Assembly (NCBI GenBank): GCA_016931875.1
Contig: JAFGDX010000399.1
Coordinates: 1-9,371, forward strand
Length of the DNA stretch: 9,371 bases
Direction: 5' to 3'
Source: Prolixibacteraceae bacterium
GTDB lineage: Bacteria; Bacteroidota; Bacteroidia; Bacteroidales; Prolixibacteraceae
This document shows, piece after piece, positions 1-5,905 of this stretch (position 1 is its first letter; the number at the start of each line of letters is the position of its first letter). The notes under the pieces were generated by a model. That model ran no database searches, was not told the origin of the DNA, and saw only the letters and a program-made list of their open reading frames with translations. Both the position numbers and the translations under genes were made by a program.

Positions 1-1181
1 ACACCAAAACCTACACTCAACATTTTTGACCATTCATCACTTCCCTTTGATTTACGAAACTGCATGTCGGCTTTCACAACTGCTCCCGGCGCCAGTTTTA
101 ATGTTAAACCGCTTGTTATTGCTGATTGATTGTAACTATTGTTTTTTGTAAGGTTGCCTGCAACTTTAGCGTGAGTGTTGTATTTTTCGGTACGGACAAA
201 TGGAATCAACTCCATATCAGTACTTGCTGTCCGGAGTACGTTGTATCCTGCTTCAAGATAATATCCGGTCATTGAACTTCCCAAATCACCTGACGTAAAT
301 TTATTGTATTGTGCTGTATTGGAAATTCCGGCCAGATAAAATTGTCCTTTCAATTGCAATCCACCGGTAATGTAACGTGCATCAAGTCCAATCATCGAAA
401 TTCCAACCACCGATGAATCAGCCGTTGCCAATGCTTCGGCGTCATTTTTATCGAGCGCGTTGTATAAAGTACTTTGTGTATTTCCAAAATACCCCGACAG
501 GCCTGCATTCAGCCCGCGAATCCCGTAATACTCAACCTTCCCTGTAAAATTTGGTGAAGATATATACGATTCTGCACCTTTTTGTCTTCCTTTCCGGAAT
601 CCGTTTTGGCCATTTAAAAGCCCGTTTCCGTTGTACCCATTGAATCCGTTTACAAGGTAAAGCTGGTATCGTAATGTAGCCGGAAAAACATTTCCGCTCA
701 CTCCAAAACCAATTTCGCGCCATGTGGTTGGGGCAATAATATTATCAATCAGCGGTCTTTCAACTCCGTTAAATGTGGTTGGCTCGTGGTACTCGTTGGT
801 TACCCCCATCGGAATCAGCAACAACCCTCCTTTCAAATTCATAAAATCAGTTAGTTTGTGCTGAAGAAAAGCCTGCTCGATATATACTTCTTTTACATGT
901 TCAAATTCAATTTCGGTAATAAACTGTGTGCGACTGCTAAAATTGTAGCCCACAAGCATCACCATTCTGTGTACATCCAGTTTTCCGTTATTTCTAACTT
1001 CGCTGCTCAGTGGCTGGTTAAAATGTACCTCTCCGTAACCGCCAATCGTTAAATTACCATCAGTTGCCAAAAGTTTTTCAGCGCTGTTATAATAATTGTT
1101 TTCTGTGGTTTGTGCATTCAATCCGAATTTAAAAACCAGTAACCCCAACACAAGTAAAAAATACCTTCCCATAATATGCAT
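1..1181 (-). CDS. Outer-membrane beta-barrel porin, OprO/OprP-like (partial, 3' end cut by window edge)
   Basis: The frame is open from the start codon to base 1 with no internal stop, giving about 393 residues. The last ones visible (SVGFGV) resemble a final beta strand, so probably only a few residues are missing. Residues 1-23 form a signal peptide: a hydrophobic run (YFLLVLGLLVF) with likely cleavage after LNA. The mature part shows alternating strands and aromatic girdles, with family-like blocks near residues 46-53 (IGGYGEVH), 67-73 (KLDVHRM), 88-103 (FITEIEFEHVKEVYIE), 124-134 (PMGVTNEYHEP) and 152-160 (TTWREIGFG). I recognise these from Bacteroidota proteins annotated as porins or phosphate-selective-porin-like; the substrate cannot be read from sequence. 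An in-frame ATG at 1172 is an alternative start. I prefer 1181 because an A-rich leader precedes it and a -7 box lies 26 bases upstream. It follows the regulator gene on the same strand after 98 bases and seems to have its own promoter. Confidence 0.85.
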   Translation of the reverse strand, partial: MHIMGRYFLLVLGLLVFKFGLNAQTTENNYYNSAEKLLATDGNLTIGGYGEVHFNQPLSSEVRNNGKLDVHRMVMLVGYNFSSRTQFITEIEFEHVKEVYIEQAFLQHKLTDFMNLKGGLLLIPMGVTNEYHEPTTFNGVERPLIDNIIAPTTWREIGFGVSGNVFPATLRYQLYLVNGFNGYNGNGLLNGQNGFRKGRQKGAESYISSPNFTGKVEYYGIRGLNAGLSGYFGNTQSTLYNALDKNDAEALATADSSVVGISMIGLDARYITGGLQLKGQFYLAGISNTAQYNKFTSGDLGSSMTGYYLEAGYNVLRTASTDMELIPFVRTEKYNTHAKVAGNLTKNNSYNQSAITSGLTLKLAPGAVVKADMQFRKSKGSDEWSKMLSVGFG

Positions 1182-1206
1182 TTAATCTTATTATTCTTTA
1201 AAGGGG

Positions 1207-1214
1207 CAAAAATA
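1207..1214 (-). promoter_or_regulatory. Bacteroidota -7 box for the porin gene
   Basis: On the minus strand this reads TATTTTTG, an exact match to TAnnTTTG, 26 bases upstream of the preferred porin start. No good TTTG -33 element lies at the expected spacing; the nearest TTTTG is 27 bases upstream, which is too far. The promoter may therefore be weak or depend on an activator. Confidence 0.4.
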
Positions 1215-1229
1215 GAGTGCAGAAACGGG

Positions 1230-1244
1230 TTGGGAAATCCCCAA
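1230..1244. promoter_or_regulatory. Inverted repeat, possible operator upstream of the porin gene
   Basis: TTGGG and CCCAA flank a 5-base centre (perfect 5-bp arms). The dyad lies just upstream of the -7 box at 1207-1214, roughly where a -33 element would be. An operator role is inference from position. It is not followed by a T-run, so it is unlikely to be a terminator for the regulator gene. Confidence 0.25.
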
Positions 1245-1279
1245 AAGTTATGATTTTAAATTTCGAATGAAAAAAAATT

Positions 1280-1873
1280 TTAGATCAAATCTTCAGGATT
1301 AATTTCATCAGTATCAATAAGTTGATTCAAAATAGCATAAACTGTAAGGCCGGATATGGATTTAATACCCAGTTTTTCGGTGATATTTTTACGATGCGAA
1401 ATAACCGTGTGAACGCTGATAAAAAGTTTGTCGGCTATAATTTTATTTGAATGCCCCAATGCTACCAGTTTTAAAACTTCTTTTTCGCGCGCGCTTAACT
1501 CTTCCCCCTCGTGCTCGTTTGCCGATTCATTTCCATTATCAAAAAAACCGGAAATTTCATTGATAATTTTGCCGGGAGCTGTGTTCAGCAAAAATACTTT
1601 GTCGCAACTATCATACGTTTGGTTAGCGGAATTGGAGAGCCCGATTAGTTTTACTGTATTTCTTTGTTTTATATTTTGCCATACTTTCAAATGCTGAAAT
1701 CTGTCCGGGTCAATGATAAAAAGCATTCTCCGTTCTGAAACAGTTTGTAATGATAGCAGCTCATCAGCATCTTTAAACGGAATAATTTCGATATTGAATT
1801 TTCCCTTTAGAATGGCAAGCAAGCCTTTTTGTATAATTTCAGACTCGTGTAATATGTATATTCTTCTGTTCAT
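1280..1873 (-). CDS. LuxR/NarL-type transcriptional regulator with degenerate receiver domain
   Basis: This 197-residue protein has response-regulator layout. Residues 1-112 look like a receiver-type fold and residues 124-185 are a LuxR (GerE) helix-turn-helix with the typical run LSAREKEVLKLVALGHSNKIIADKL, then SVHTVISHRKNITEKLGI. The receiver half is unusual: the acidic pair that normally follows beta-1 is replaced by HESE (9-12), and the conserved lysine near beta-5 appears to be Asn97. Asp55 (FIIDPD) could still match the phospho-acceptor position. It may therefore not be controlled by ordinary phosphorylation (inference). Its ATG overlaps the stop of the hemerythrin gene (ATGA at 1870-1873), which implies translational coupling and a shared job. 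No histidine kinase gene lies in the window. DNA binding is well supported; the target genes are unknown, though the porin gene directly downstream is a candidate. Confidence 0.88.
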   Translation of the reverse strand: MNRRIYILHESEIIQKGLLAILKGKFNIEIIPFKDADELLSLQTVSERRMLFIIDPDRFQHLKVWQNIKQRNTVKLIGLSNSANQTYDSCDKVFLLNTAPGKIINEISGFFDNGNESANEHEGEELSAREKEVLKLVALGHSNKIIADKLFISVHTVISHRKNITEKLGIKSISGLTVYAILNQLIDTDEINPEDLI

Positions 1874-2568
1874 CCCCGGTATTTATCTTCAATGGAAACA
1901 ACCAGAGGAACCAAAATTGTATCTTCTATTCTCGCATGATCGTTGATATCGATTTCGAACCTGAAAAGGGTAATTAAAAATTCGTTACAGATATTTTCAT
2001 CATACACGGGGTCCATGTATTTTATTATCAGGTTTTTTAAATCGTTTATCTGAACTTCTACATTTGAATGTTCTTTTTCATACTCAAGGATGCTAAAATT
2101 CGGATCAACAGAGCGTGGGTTATTCACCAATTCCAAAACATATGGAAATACCCGGGTTTCCTCATCGTTGATATGATTGAGCAACTCAGTTTTATATCGT
2201 TTGTAAAAGGCATCTATTACCTCTAATTCTTTACAACCCGACGAACAACTCTTTTTAAGTTGTCCAAGTAAATTATCCATCTTAGGTAGTTCATATTCAA
2301 TATAATACCGGTGGGTTTTTCGAAGATACTGAACAAGTAAAAGTGGAGAGAATTGAAGAAATTGTTCTTCGGGAAAATAATTTTCGTTATGAAAGGTATT
2401 AACAATGGCCAGAAAAAAATCGGTATTGATTTTATTCTCCTCGCAAATATTTTCAATGGTTTTGTCTTTAAACCCCAGGCGAATTCCAAAACGGCTTATC
2501 ACTGGCAGCAAATGATAATTTGCCCGCACCAGGGTAACCATTTTATCATTCTTGTTGAATATTTTCAT
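1870..2568 (-). CDS. Hemerythrin-domain di-iron protein, RIC/YtfE/ScdA-like
   Basis: This 232-residue, probably cytoplasmic helical protein has the ligand pattern of the RIC (repair of iron centres) family: His86, His132 with Glu136 (HINDE), His167 (EHSNV), and His211 with Glu215 (HARIE). That gives four histidines and two carboxylates, enough for an oxo-bridged di-iron site. Residues about 13-60 resemble the ScdA N-terminal domain, but the usual cysteine-rich motif is absent; Cys42 is the only cysteine there. Two further cysteines, 108 and 112 (SCSSGC), lie in the linker before the second ligand pair. Known members repair iron-sulfur clusters damaged by nitric oxide or oxidants, or sense such stress. 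Coupling to a LuxR-type regulator points to sensing or stress response here (inference). The gene begins 72 bases after the transporter stop with no clear promoter of its own, so co-transcription with the transporter is possible. Confidence 0.85.
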   Translation of the reverse strand: MKIFNKNDKMVTLVRANYHLLPVISRFGIRLGFKDKTIENICEENKINTDFFLAIVNTFHNENYFPEEQFLQFSPLLLVQYLRKTHRYYIEYELPKMDNLLGQLKKSCSSGCKELEVIDAFYKRYKTELLNHINDEETRVFPYVLELVNNPRSVDPNFSILEYEKEHSNVEVQINDLKNLIIKYMDPVYDENICNEFLITLFRFEIDINDHARIEDTILVPLVVSIEDKYRG

Positions 2569-2590
2569 ACTATTAAGCGTAACAATTTTT

Positions 2591-2606
2591 ACCCCTGAAT
2601 GTTAAC
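2591..2606. repeat. Copy A of a 16-17 base sequence shared with the small-RNA locus
   Basis: The plus strand reads ACCCCTGAATGTTAAC. The copy at 3775-3791 differs only by TA in place of G. This copy sits in the leader of the hemerythrin gene, 23 bases upstream of its ATG, in the same orientation as the other copy. Function unknown; it could be a shared regulator site. Confidence 0.4.
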
Positions 2607-2640
2607 TATTCTCTCCTGTTATTTTAAAAGAAAGTAATTG

Positions 2641-3435
2641 TTACTTCCCCAATTTCAAAATACGTAATGCGCCCCTCACAACCAAAATAAATACCAGGGC
2701 ACCTACAATCAAGTCGGGGTATTTTGAACGGGTAACCAGAACCAACACTCCCGCTACAATTACCCCTGCATTTATAATAACATCGTTCGAAGTAAATATC
2801 ATACTGGCTTTCATGTGTGCTTCCCGGCTTTTCGACTTCTGCAGCAGGTAAAGGCAAGCCAGGTTGGCCAGTAACGCCAGAAACGAAACCACAACCATAA
2901 CCCTGAAATCAGGCAAGTTTTCAAACCCGATAAACCTTCGGATAACCTCGGCAATACCAATTCCGGCAAGCAAAAGCTGAAAATATCCGCTCAGGGTTGC
3001 TACATTCTTTTTTCGCGAAACGGCGCCTCCAACCGCCCACAAACTTAACCCGTAAACAATTGCATCGGCCAGCATATCAAGTGAATCGGCAACAAGCCCC
3101 ATTGAGTTGGAAAGAAATCCGGAAATAATTTCAATCAGAAAAAACGCAAAATTGATGAGAAGAACAGCACGAAGCAGGCGTGTTTGTAACATTTTATCAT
3201 CCTTTGCCAAAATCTCTTCCGTTTCGGTTGTTTCCATTCTCGTTGTCCCCAGTTGAAGATCTGCAAGTATTAACTCAATGTTTGGATTCTGTGCCAGGTG
3301 AAAAACCACCAGTTGCCTGCGCTCCAAATCAAAATCCAGGTGTTCAATTTCTTTTATGCCGTCCAGTTTCATCCGTATCAGATTTTCCTCTGAAGGACAG
3401 TCCATTTTGCTTACATAAAAAACCGTTTTGTACAT
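2641..3435 (-). CDS. Compact cation-diffusion-facilitator-like transporter with HMA-like N-terminal domain
   Basis: This 264-residue inner-membrane protein begins with a ferredoxin-like beta-alpha-beta domain (about residues 1-65) in which the usual CxxC metal motif is replaced by MDCPSEE (11-17). About six membrane segments follow (roughly 88-107, 113-137, 146-168, 178-198, 211-235 and 240-258). The second segment carries the CDF metal-site signature: GLVADSLDMLAD has Asp120 and Asp124 at the usual D/HxxxD positions. The fifth has only Asp218 (TSNDVIINAG), with Phe214 where a second ligand would be expected. The cytoplasmic C-terminal domain of full CDF exporters is missing. I recognise this as the short family usually annotated as 'cation transporter', presumably exporting a divalent metal for protons; the metal is unknown. 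It lies upstream of the hemerythrin gene on the same strand, possibly with an iron or metal stress theme. Confidence 0.8.
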   Translation of the reverse strand: MYKTVFYVSKMDCPSEENLIRMKLDGIKEIEHLDFDLERRQLVVFHLAQNPNIELILADLQLGTTRMETTETEEILAKDDKMLQTRLLRAVLLINFAFFLIEIISGFLSNSMGLVADSLDMLADAIVYGLSLWAVGGAVSRKKNVATLSGYFQLLLAGIGIAEVIRRFIGFENLPDFRVMVVVSFLALLANLACLYLLQKSKSREAHMKASMIFTSNDVIINAGVIVAGVLVLVTRSKYPDLIVGALVFILVVRGALRILKLGK

Positions 3436-3744
3436 CTGCTGGCTTGTTGTTTATTTCAAAAAATAATGACAATTAATTACAAAATTTGTTTTTAATTCAA
3501 ACCGGAAGAAACAATTACTCGAAGCTCCCATTCAACCAACCGCTTAGTCATCCAAAAAATGAGCAGCCCGCCTGTATAGTTTTACCTGGGATTGGCAGAA
3601 ACAAAATGAAGAAAGGAAATCTACACTATTGCACAAAACACTAATAACAATAAATGAAAATCTGAGCAACTTACTTTCATTATTGATTTTGAATACTTTC
3701 CTGAAGATTTTTGATAGTTTCTTTGAGTTCAATTGGTCATTTAA
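3436..3744. other. Intergenic stretch between the transporter and the small RNA
   Basis: About 310 bases of AT-rich DNA. I see no convincing gene. A minus-strand near match to a -7 box (TATTTTTTG, one T too many) lies roughly 30 bases upstream of the transporter ATG, without a well-spaced -33 element. The only open frame uses a TTG start and has biased, low-quality composition. Confidence 0.4.
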
Positions 3745-3755
3745 AATAAAAAAGA

Positions 3756-3781
3756 AAAGGGCGGCTCAACAGCCACCCCTT
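3756..3781 (-). terminator. Intrinsic terminator of the small RNA
   Basis: In minus-strand RNA an 11-bp stem, AAGGGGUGGCU with AGCCGCCCUUU, closes a GUUG loop. Two of the pairs are G-U wobbles. The stem is followed by UUUUCUUUUUUAUUUU-like sequence (the last stem U's merge into the tail, down to about 3742). Stem, loop and U-tract together are a textbook Rho-independent terminator for minus-strand transcription. Confidence 0.8.
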
Positions 3782-3791
3782 AAATGTTAAC
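3775..3791. repeat. Copy B of the shared 16-17 base sequence
   Basis: The plus strand reads ACCCCTTAAATGTTAAC. It matches the hemerythrin leader copy at 2591-2606 in 15 bases, with TA here against G there. It overlaps the 5' arm of the small-RNA terminator and the adjoining linker. Confidence 0.4.
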
Positions 3792-3804
3792 CCCCAAACA
3801 CACA

Positions 3805-3823
3805 ATAGGTCTGAACGACCTAT
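3805..3823 (-). promoter_or_regulatory. 7-bp hairpin or operator at the start of the small RNA
   Basis: ATAGGTC and GACCTAT are perfect arms around a 5-base loop. The dyad begins about where transcription from the 3830-3837 promoter should start, so it could be a 5' stabilising stem in the RNA or a DNA operator covering +1. Confidence 0.5.
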
Positions 3824-3829
3824 GCAGTA

Positions 3830-3858
3830 CAAAGGTAATAAAATATTTCAAATTCAAA
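3830..3858 (-). promoter_or_regulatory. Promoter of the small RNA (-33 TTTG, -7 TACCTTTG)
   Basis: The -7 box at 3830-3837 is an exact TAnnTTTG on the minus strand. TTTG at 3855-3858 lies 17 bases upstream, within the spacing known for Flavobacterium and Bacteroides housekeeping-sigma promoters. Predicted start is near 3823-3825. Confidence 0.6.
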
Positions 3859-3865
3859 ATATTTT
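3840..3865. promoter_or_regulatory. 9-bp AT-only inverted repeat over the small-RNA -33 region
   Basis: The plus strand has AAAATATTT, an 8-base spacer, then AAATATTTT: perfect 9-bp arms. It lies directly upstream of the -7 box and covers the -33 element. It could be a regulator site, or a weak AT-rich stem downstream of the thioredoxin-like gene (stop at 3910). Confidence 0.35.
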
Positions 3866-3909
3866 TGAAGAATTTTCAGCGAAATAATACGAAATTTTAG
3901 GGGAAATGG

Positions 3910-4386
3910 TCATTTTTTGAATTTTACCCCCTCAAATTTCTCCAGTAATTCAGCAGTTGAAATAAATCCGTAATTTCTGAAAAATTCATTCCCCTGATAA
4001 TCCAGCAAAATTTGCATCGGCACTGCCGAAATACTATAATATTTCATTAAATCCAGATTCTCGGGGTTCATAATGTGCAAAAACACAACATTCACCTTCA
4101 CGTGTTCCAATTTTTCTACCTCTTCCAGCACAGGCTCCATCTGTTTACAAACGGCGCATCCTGAGGAACTAAATTCCAGAAACGTAAATTCATAATCTTC
4201 TCCGTTTTGCGCGTAATTGTAATTTTTTTGAATAAACTCTTTGGCCGAAAGCAAAGTTTCAGTTGCCGTCTGTGTTTGCATTTTTTCTGAAATTAGCTGA
4301 TTTAGTTTATCTTTCTGAACATAGCCGATTATCAGAAAAATACCAAAAGACAAAACCAATAGAAGTGGCCAAAACTTTTTTACCAT
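3910..4386 (-). CDS. Membrane-anchored thioredoxin-fold protein (CAVC motif)
   Basis: This 158-residue protein has an N-terminal membrane anchor (about residues 5-22, FWPLLLVLSFGIFLIIGY) after two lysines, so the rest should face the periplasm. A thioredoxin-like domain covers about residues 47-155: a redox motif Cys77-Ala-Val-Cys80 after a beta strand (FTFLEFSSSGCAVC) and the conserved cis-proline at Pro123 (AVPMQILLD). It probably acts as a thiol-disulfide reductant or oxidant on exported proteins, or serves cytochrome maturation. The partner is not visible, and no DsbD/CcdA-like gene is in the window. The start codon follows a clear -7 box by 17 bases. It is divergent from the deacylase gene at 4480. 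Confidence 0.85.
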   Translation of the reverse strand: MVKKFWPLLLVLSFGIFLIIGYVQKDKLNQLISEKMQTQTATETLLSAKEFIQKNYNYAQNGEDYEFTFLEFSSSGCAVCKQMEPVLEEVEKLEHVKVNVVFLHIMNPENLDLMKYYSISAVPMQILLDYQGNEFFRNYGFISTAELLEKFEGVKFKK

Positions 4387-4403
4387 AAATGCACCATTTG
4401 GAA

Positions 4404-4411
4404 CAAAGATA
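4404..4411 (-). promoter_or_regulatory. -7 box for the thioredoxin-like gene
   Basis: The minus strand reads TATCTTTG, an exact TAnnTTTG, 17 bases upstream of the ATG at 4386. No good TTG element is visible at -33. The short distance implies a very short leader. Confidence 0.5.
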
Positions 4412-4422
4412 GTAGAATTTGA

Positions 4423-4455
4423 TTTTGAGTTAAATGATTTTTTTTCCGACTTTTG
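4423..4455 (+). promoter_or_regulatory. Possible promoter for the M20 deacylase gene
   Basis: TTTTG at 4423-4427 and GACTTTTG at 4448-4455 are separated by 20 bases. The spacing suits a Bacteroidota promoter, but the TA of the -7 consensus is replaced by GA, so this is a weak call. It would start transcription about 20 bases before the ATG. Confidence 0.3.
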
Positions 4456-4479
4456 CAGCCTGGAAAGTAATCCGAAAAT

Positions 4480-5526
4480 ATGGAAAAATACATAGATCTT
4501 CTAAAATCACTGATTTCAACGCCATCATTTAGCAAAGAAGAGGAGAAGGCAGCTGAAATTATGCGTAGTTTCCTGACCCTTGAGCAAATTCCGTTTAAAA
4601 CCAAACAAAACAATACCTGGGCCTTTAACAAACACTTTAAAAAAGGAAAACCCGTGATATTGCTCAATTCACATATCGACACGGTTCGTCCGGCCAAAGG
4701 ATACTCACTCGATCCGTTTGCCCCCATTGAAAACGGTGACAAGTTGTTTGGGCTGGGGAGCAACGATGCGGGGGGCCCGCTGGTAGCTTTGCTGGCTACA
4801 TTTATTCATTTTTTTGAACACGAAGATTTGCCATACAACCTGATTTTTGCCGCCACCGCCGAAGAGGAAATCTCGGGACGGCGCGGACTGGAAATAGTTT
4901 TGCCCGAAATTACGCCGGTTGATTTTGCCATTGTTGGTGAACCTACCCGGATGGAACTGGCCATAGCTGAAAAAGGGCTGCTGGTTTTAGACTGCTATGC
5001 ATACGGAAAATCGGGGCATGCAGCACGCAACGAAGGAGAAAATGCGCTCTACAAAGCCATGGATGATATTGAAAAACTTCGGAATTTTAAATTCGAAAAA
5101 GTATCAGCCATTTTGGGTGAAGTAAAAATAAGTGTCACCCAAATTGAAGCGGGGACCCAGCACAATGTGGTTCCCGATATTTGTCATTTTGTGGTTGATG
5201 TTCGCACAAACGAACATTATCCGAACAAGGAAGCCTTCCGGATAATCAATGATTTAATTGAGTCGGAAGTAAAACCACGCTCGCTGCGGTTAAACTCGTC
5301 AGGAATAAACGAATTACACCCGTTTGCACAAAGAGTAAAAAGTATGGGAATAAAAATTTACGGCTCTCCAACTACTTCCGATCAGGCCATTATTCCATTC
5401 CTTTCCGTAAAAATGGGCCCTGGAGATTCGGCTCGTTCCCACACTGCAGACGAGTACATTTACAAAAGCGAAATTAAAGCCGGTATTGAACGTTACATTG
5501 AGATACTCGAAGGACTTAAATTATAA
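4480..5526 (+). CDS. M20-family metallo-hydrolase, ArgE/DapE-type N-acyl amino acid deacylase
   Basis: This 348-residue cytoplasmic enzyme has all M20 di-zinc residues: His65 and Asp67 (SHIDTV), bridging Asp96 (GSNDAGGP), general base Glu129 with ligand Glu130 (TAEEE), Glu154 (VGEPT) and C-terminal His321 (RSHTADEY). The dimerisation lid lies at about residues 168-270 with the GTQHNVVPD motif, whose His228 reaches the partner active site. The family cleaves N-acyl groups from ornithine, citrulline, diaminopimelate or lysine. Bacteroidota arginine synthesis can use succinylated intermediates and deacylate at citrulline, so the acyl group and amino acid cannot be fixed from sequence alone. No other arginine or lysine genes are adjacent. 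The length is somewhat below E. coli ArgE and typical for the short M20A branch. The VF530-like gene follows after 39 bases and may be co-transcribed. Confidence 0.88.
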   Translation: MEKYIDLLKSLISTPSFSKEEEKAAEIMRSFLTLEQIPFKTKQNNTWAFNKHFKKGKPVILLNSHIDTVRPAKGYSLDPFAPIENGDKLFGLGSNDAGGPLVALLATFIHFFEHEDLPYNLIFAATAEEEISGRRGLEIVLPEITPVDFAIVGEPTRMELAIAEKGLLVLDCYAYGKSGHAARNEGENALYKAMDDIEKLRNFKFEKVSAILGEVKISVTQIEAGTQHNVVPDICHFVVDVRTNEHYPNKEAFRIINDLIESEVKPRSLRLNSSGINELHPFAQRVKSMGIKIYGSPTTSDQAIIPFLSVKMGPGDSARSHTADEYIYKSEIKAGIERYIEILEGLKL

Positions 5527-5532
5527 ATCACA

Positions 5533-5548
5533 ATTTTCCCGCGAAAAT
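5533..5548. repeat. Short inverted repeat between the deacylase and VF530 genes
   Basis: ATTTTC and GAAAAT are perfect 6-bp arms around CCGC. There is no T-run after it, so it is not a convincing terminator. It may be a weak mRNA stem between the two genes, or chance. Confidence 0.25.
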
Positions 5549-5565
5549 GACAACGCAAAAACATA

Positions 5566-5793
5566 ATGCAAATGGAACAACCCAATAATCCGCTCCATGG
5601 GAAAACCCTTGAGTCCATTATGGTCTACCTGGTAAGTTATTACGGCTGGGAAAAGCTGGGAACTCTGATACGAATCAACTGTTTCAGAAAAGACCCCAGC
5701 ATAAAATCGAGCCTGAAATTTCTTCGCCGGACATCGTGGGCACGGGAAAAAGTTGAAAAGCTTTATATTGACACCATCAAAAAAGACACATAA
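5566..5793 (+). CDS. VF530 family small protein (DUF2132)
   Basis: This 75-residue protein matches the VF530/DUF2132 family as I remember it: [17 protein letters not shown] (7-23), YYGWEKLG (25-32), [18 protein letters not shown] (37-54) and [10 protein letters not shown] (58-67). Members are small helical proteins, named after a Vibrio fischeri protein of known structure and often annotated as DNA-binding; the cellular role is not established. An in-frame ATG at 5572 would remove two residues and is equally plausible. Neither start has a Shine-Dalgarno sequence, which is normal here. It lies 39 bases after the deacylase gene on the same strand. Confidence 0.85.
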   Translation: MQMEQPNNPLHGKTLESIMVYLVSYYGWEKLGTLIRINCFRKDPSIKSSLKFLRRTSWAREKVEKLYIDTIKKDT

Positions 5794-5905
5794 CAACTAT
5801 TGTTTTTTTGAGTAAACTTTTAAGTATTGTTTACTGCAACAAGCTATACAAACACAGAAACTCCCAACCGGCTAATATCAAACCATTCTGTCAAATAAAT
5901 CCAAT

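Larger units (their letters stand above)
3745..3825 (-). ncRNA. Probable orphan small RNA of about 80 nt
   Basis: On the minus strand a promoter (-7 TACCTTTG at 3830-3837, with TTTG 17 bases further upstream) is followed at the expected start by a 7-bp hairpin (3823-3805), a G-rich single-stranded stretch (about 3804-3782) and a strong intrinsic terminator (3781-3756) with a U-rich tail. No start codon with a useful frame lies inside, so a coding role is unlikely. The terminator contains two G-U pairs that would be mismatches in a plus-strand RNA, which fixes the direction. It lies between the thioredoxin-like and transporter genes, about 310 bases ahead of the transporter. It could be a free small RNA or an attenuated leader for the transporter. 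I cannot match it to a named RNA family. Confidence 0.55.

Noticed and set aside
858..1052. Plus-strand open frame antisense to the porin gene
   Set aside because: The opposite strand codes for clear porin sequence across the whole stretch.
3544..3732. Minus-strand 62-codon frame downstream of the small-RNA terminator, TTG start
   Set aside because: Rare start codon, basic and hydrophobic mix typical of AT-rich noise, no recognisable domain, no ribosome site, and located after a strong terminator.
3680..3740. Minus-strand run IELKETIKNLQESIQNQ that looks helical and would join an ATG (MTN) by a +1 shift
   Set aside because: The frame has no start codon and is closed by an upstream stop; too short to show that it is a gene remnant.
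5811..5835. AGTAAAC/GTTTACT hairpin as terminator after the VF530 gene
   Set aside because: AT-rich stem with a long loop and no T-run after it; the T-run lies before the stem.
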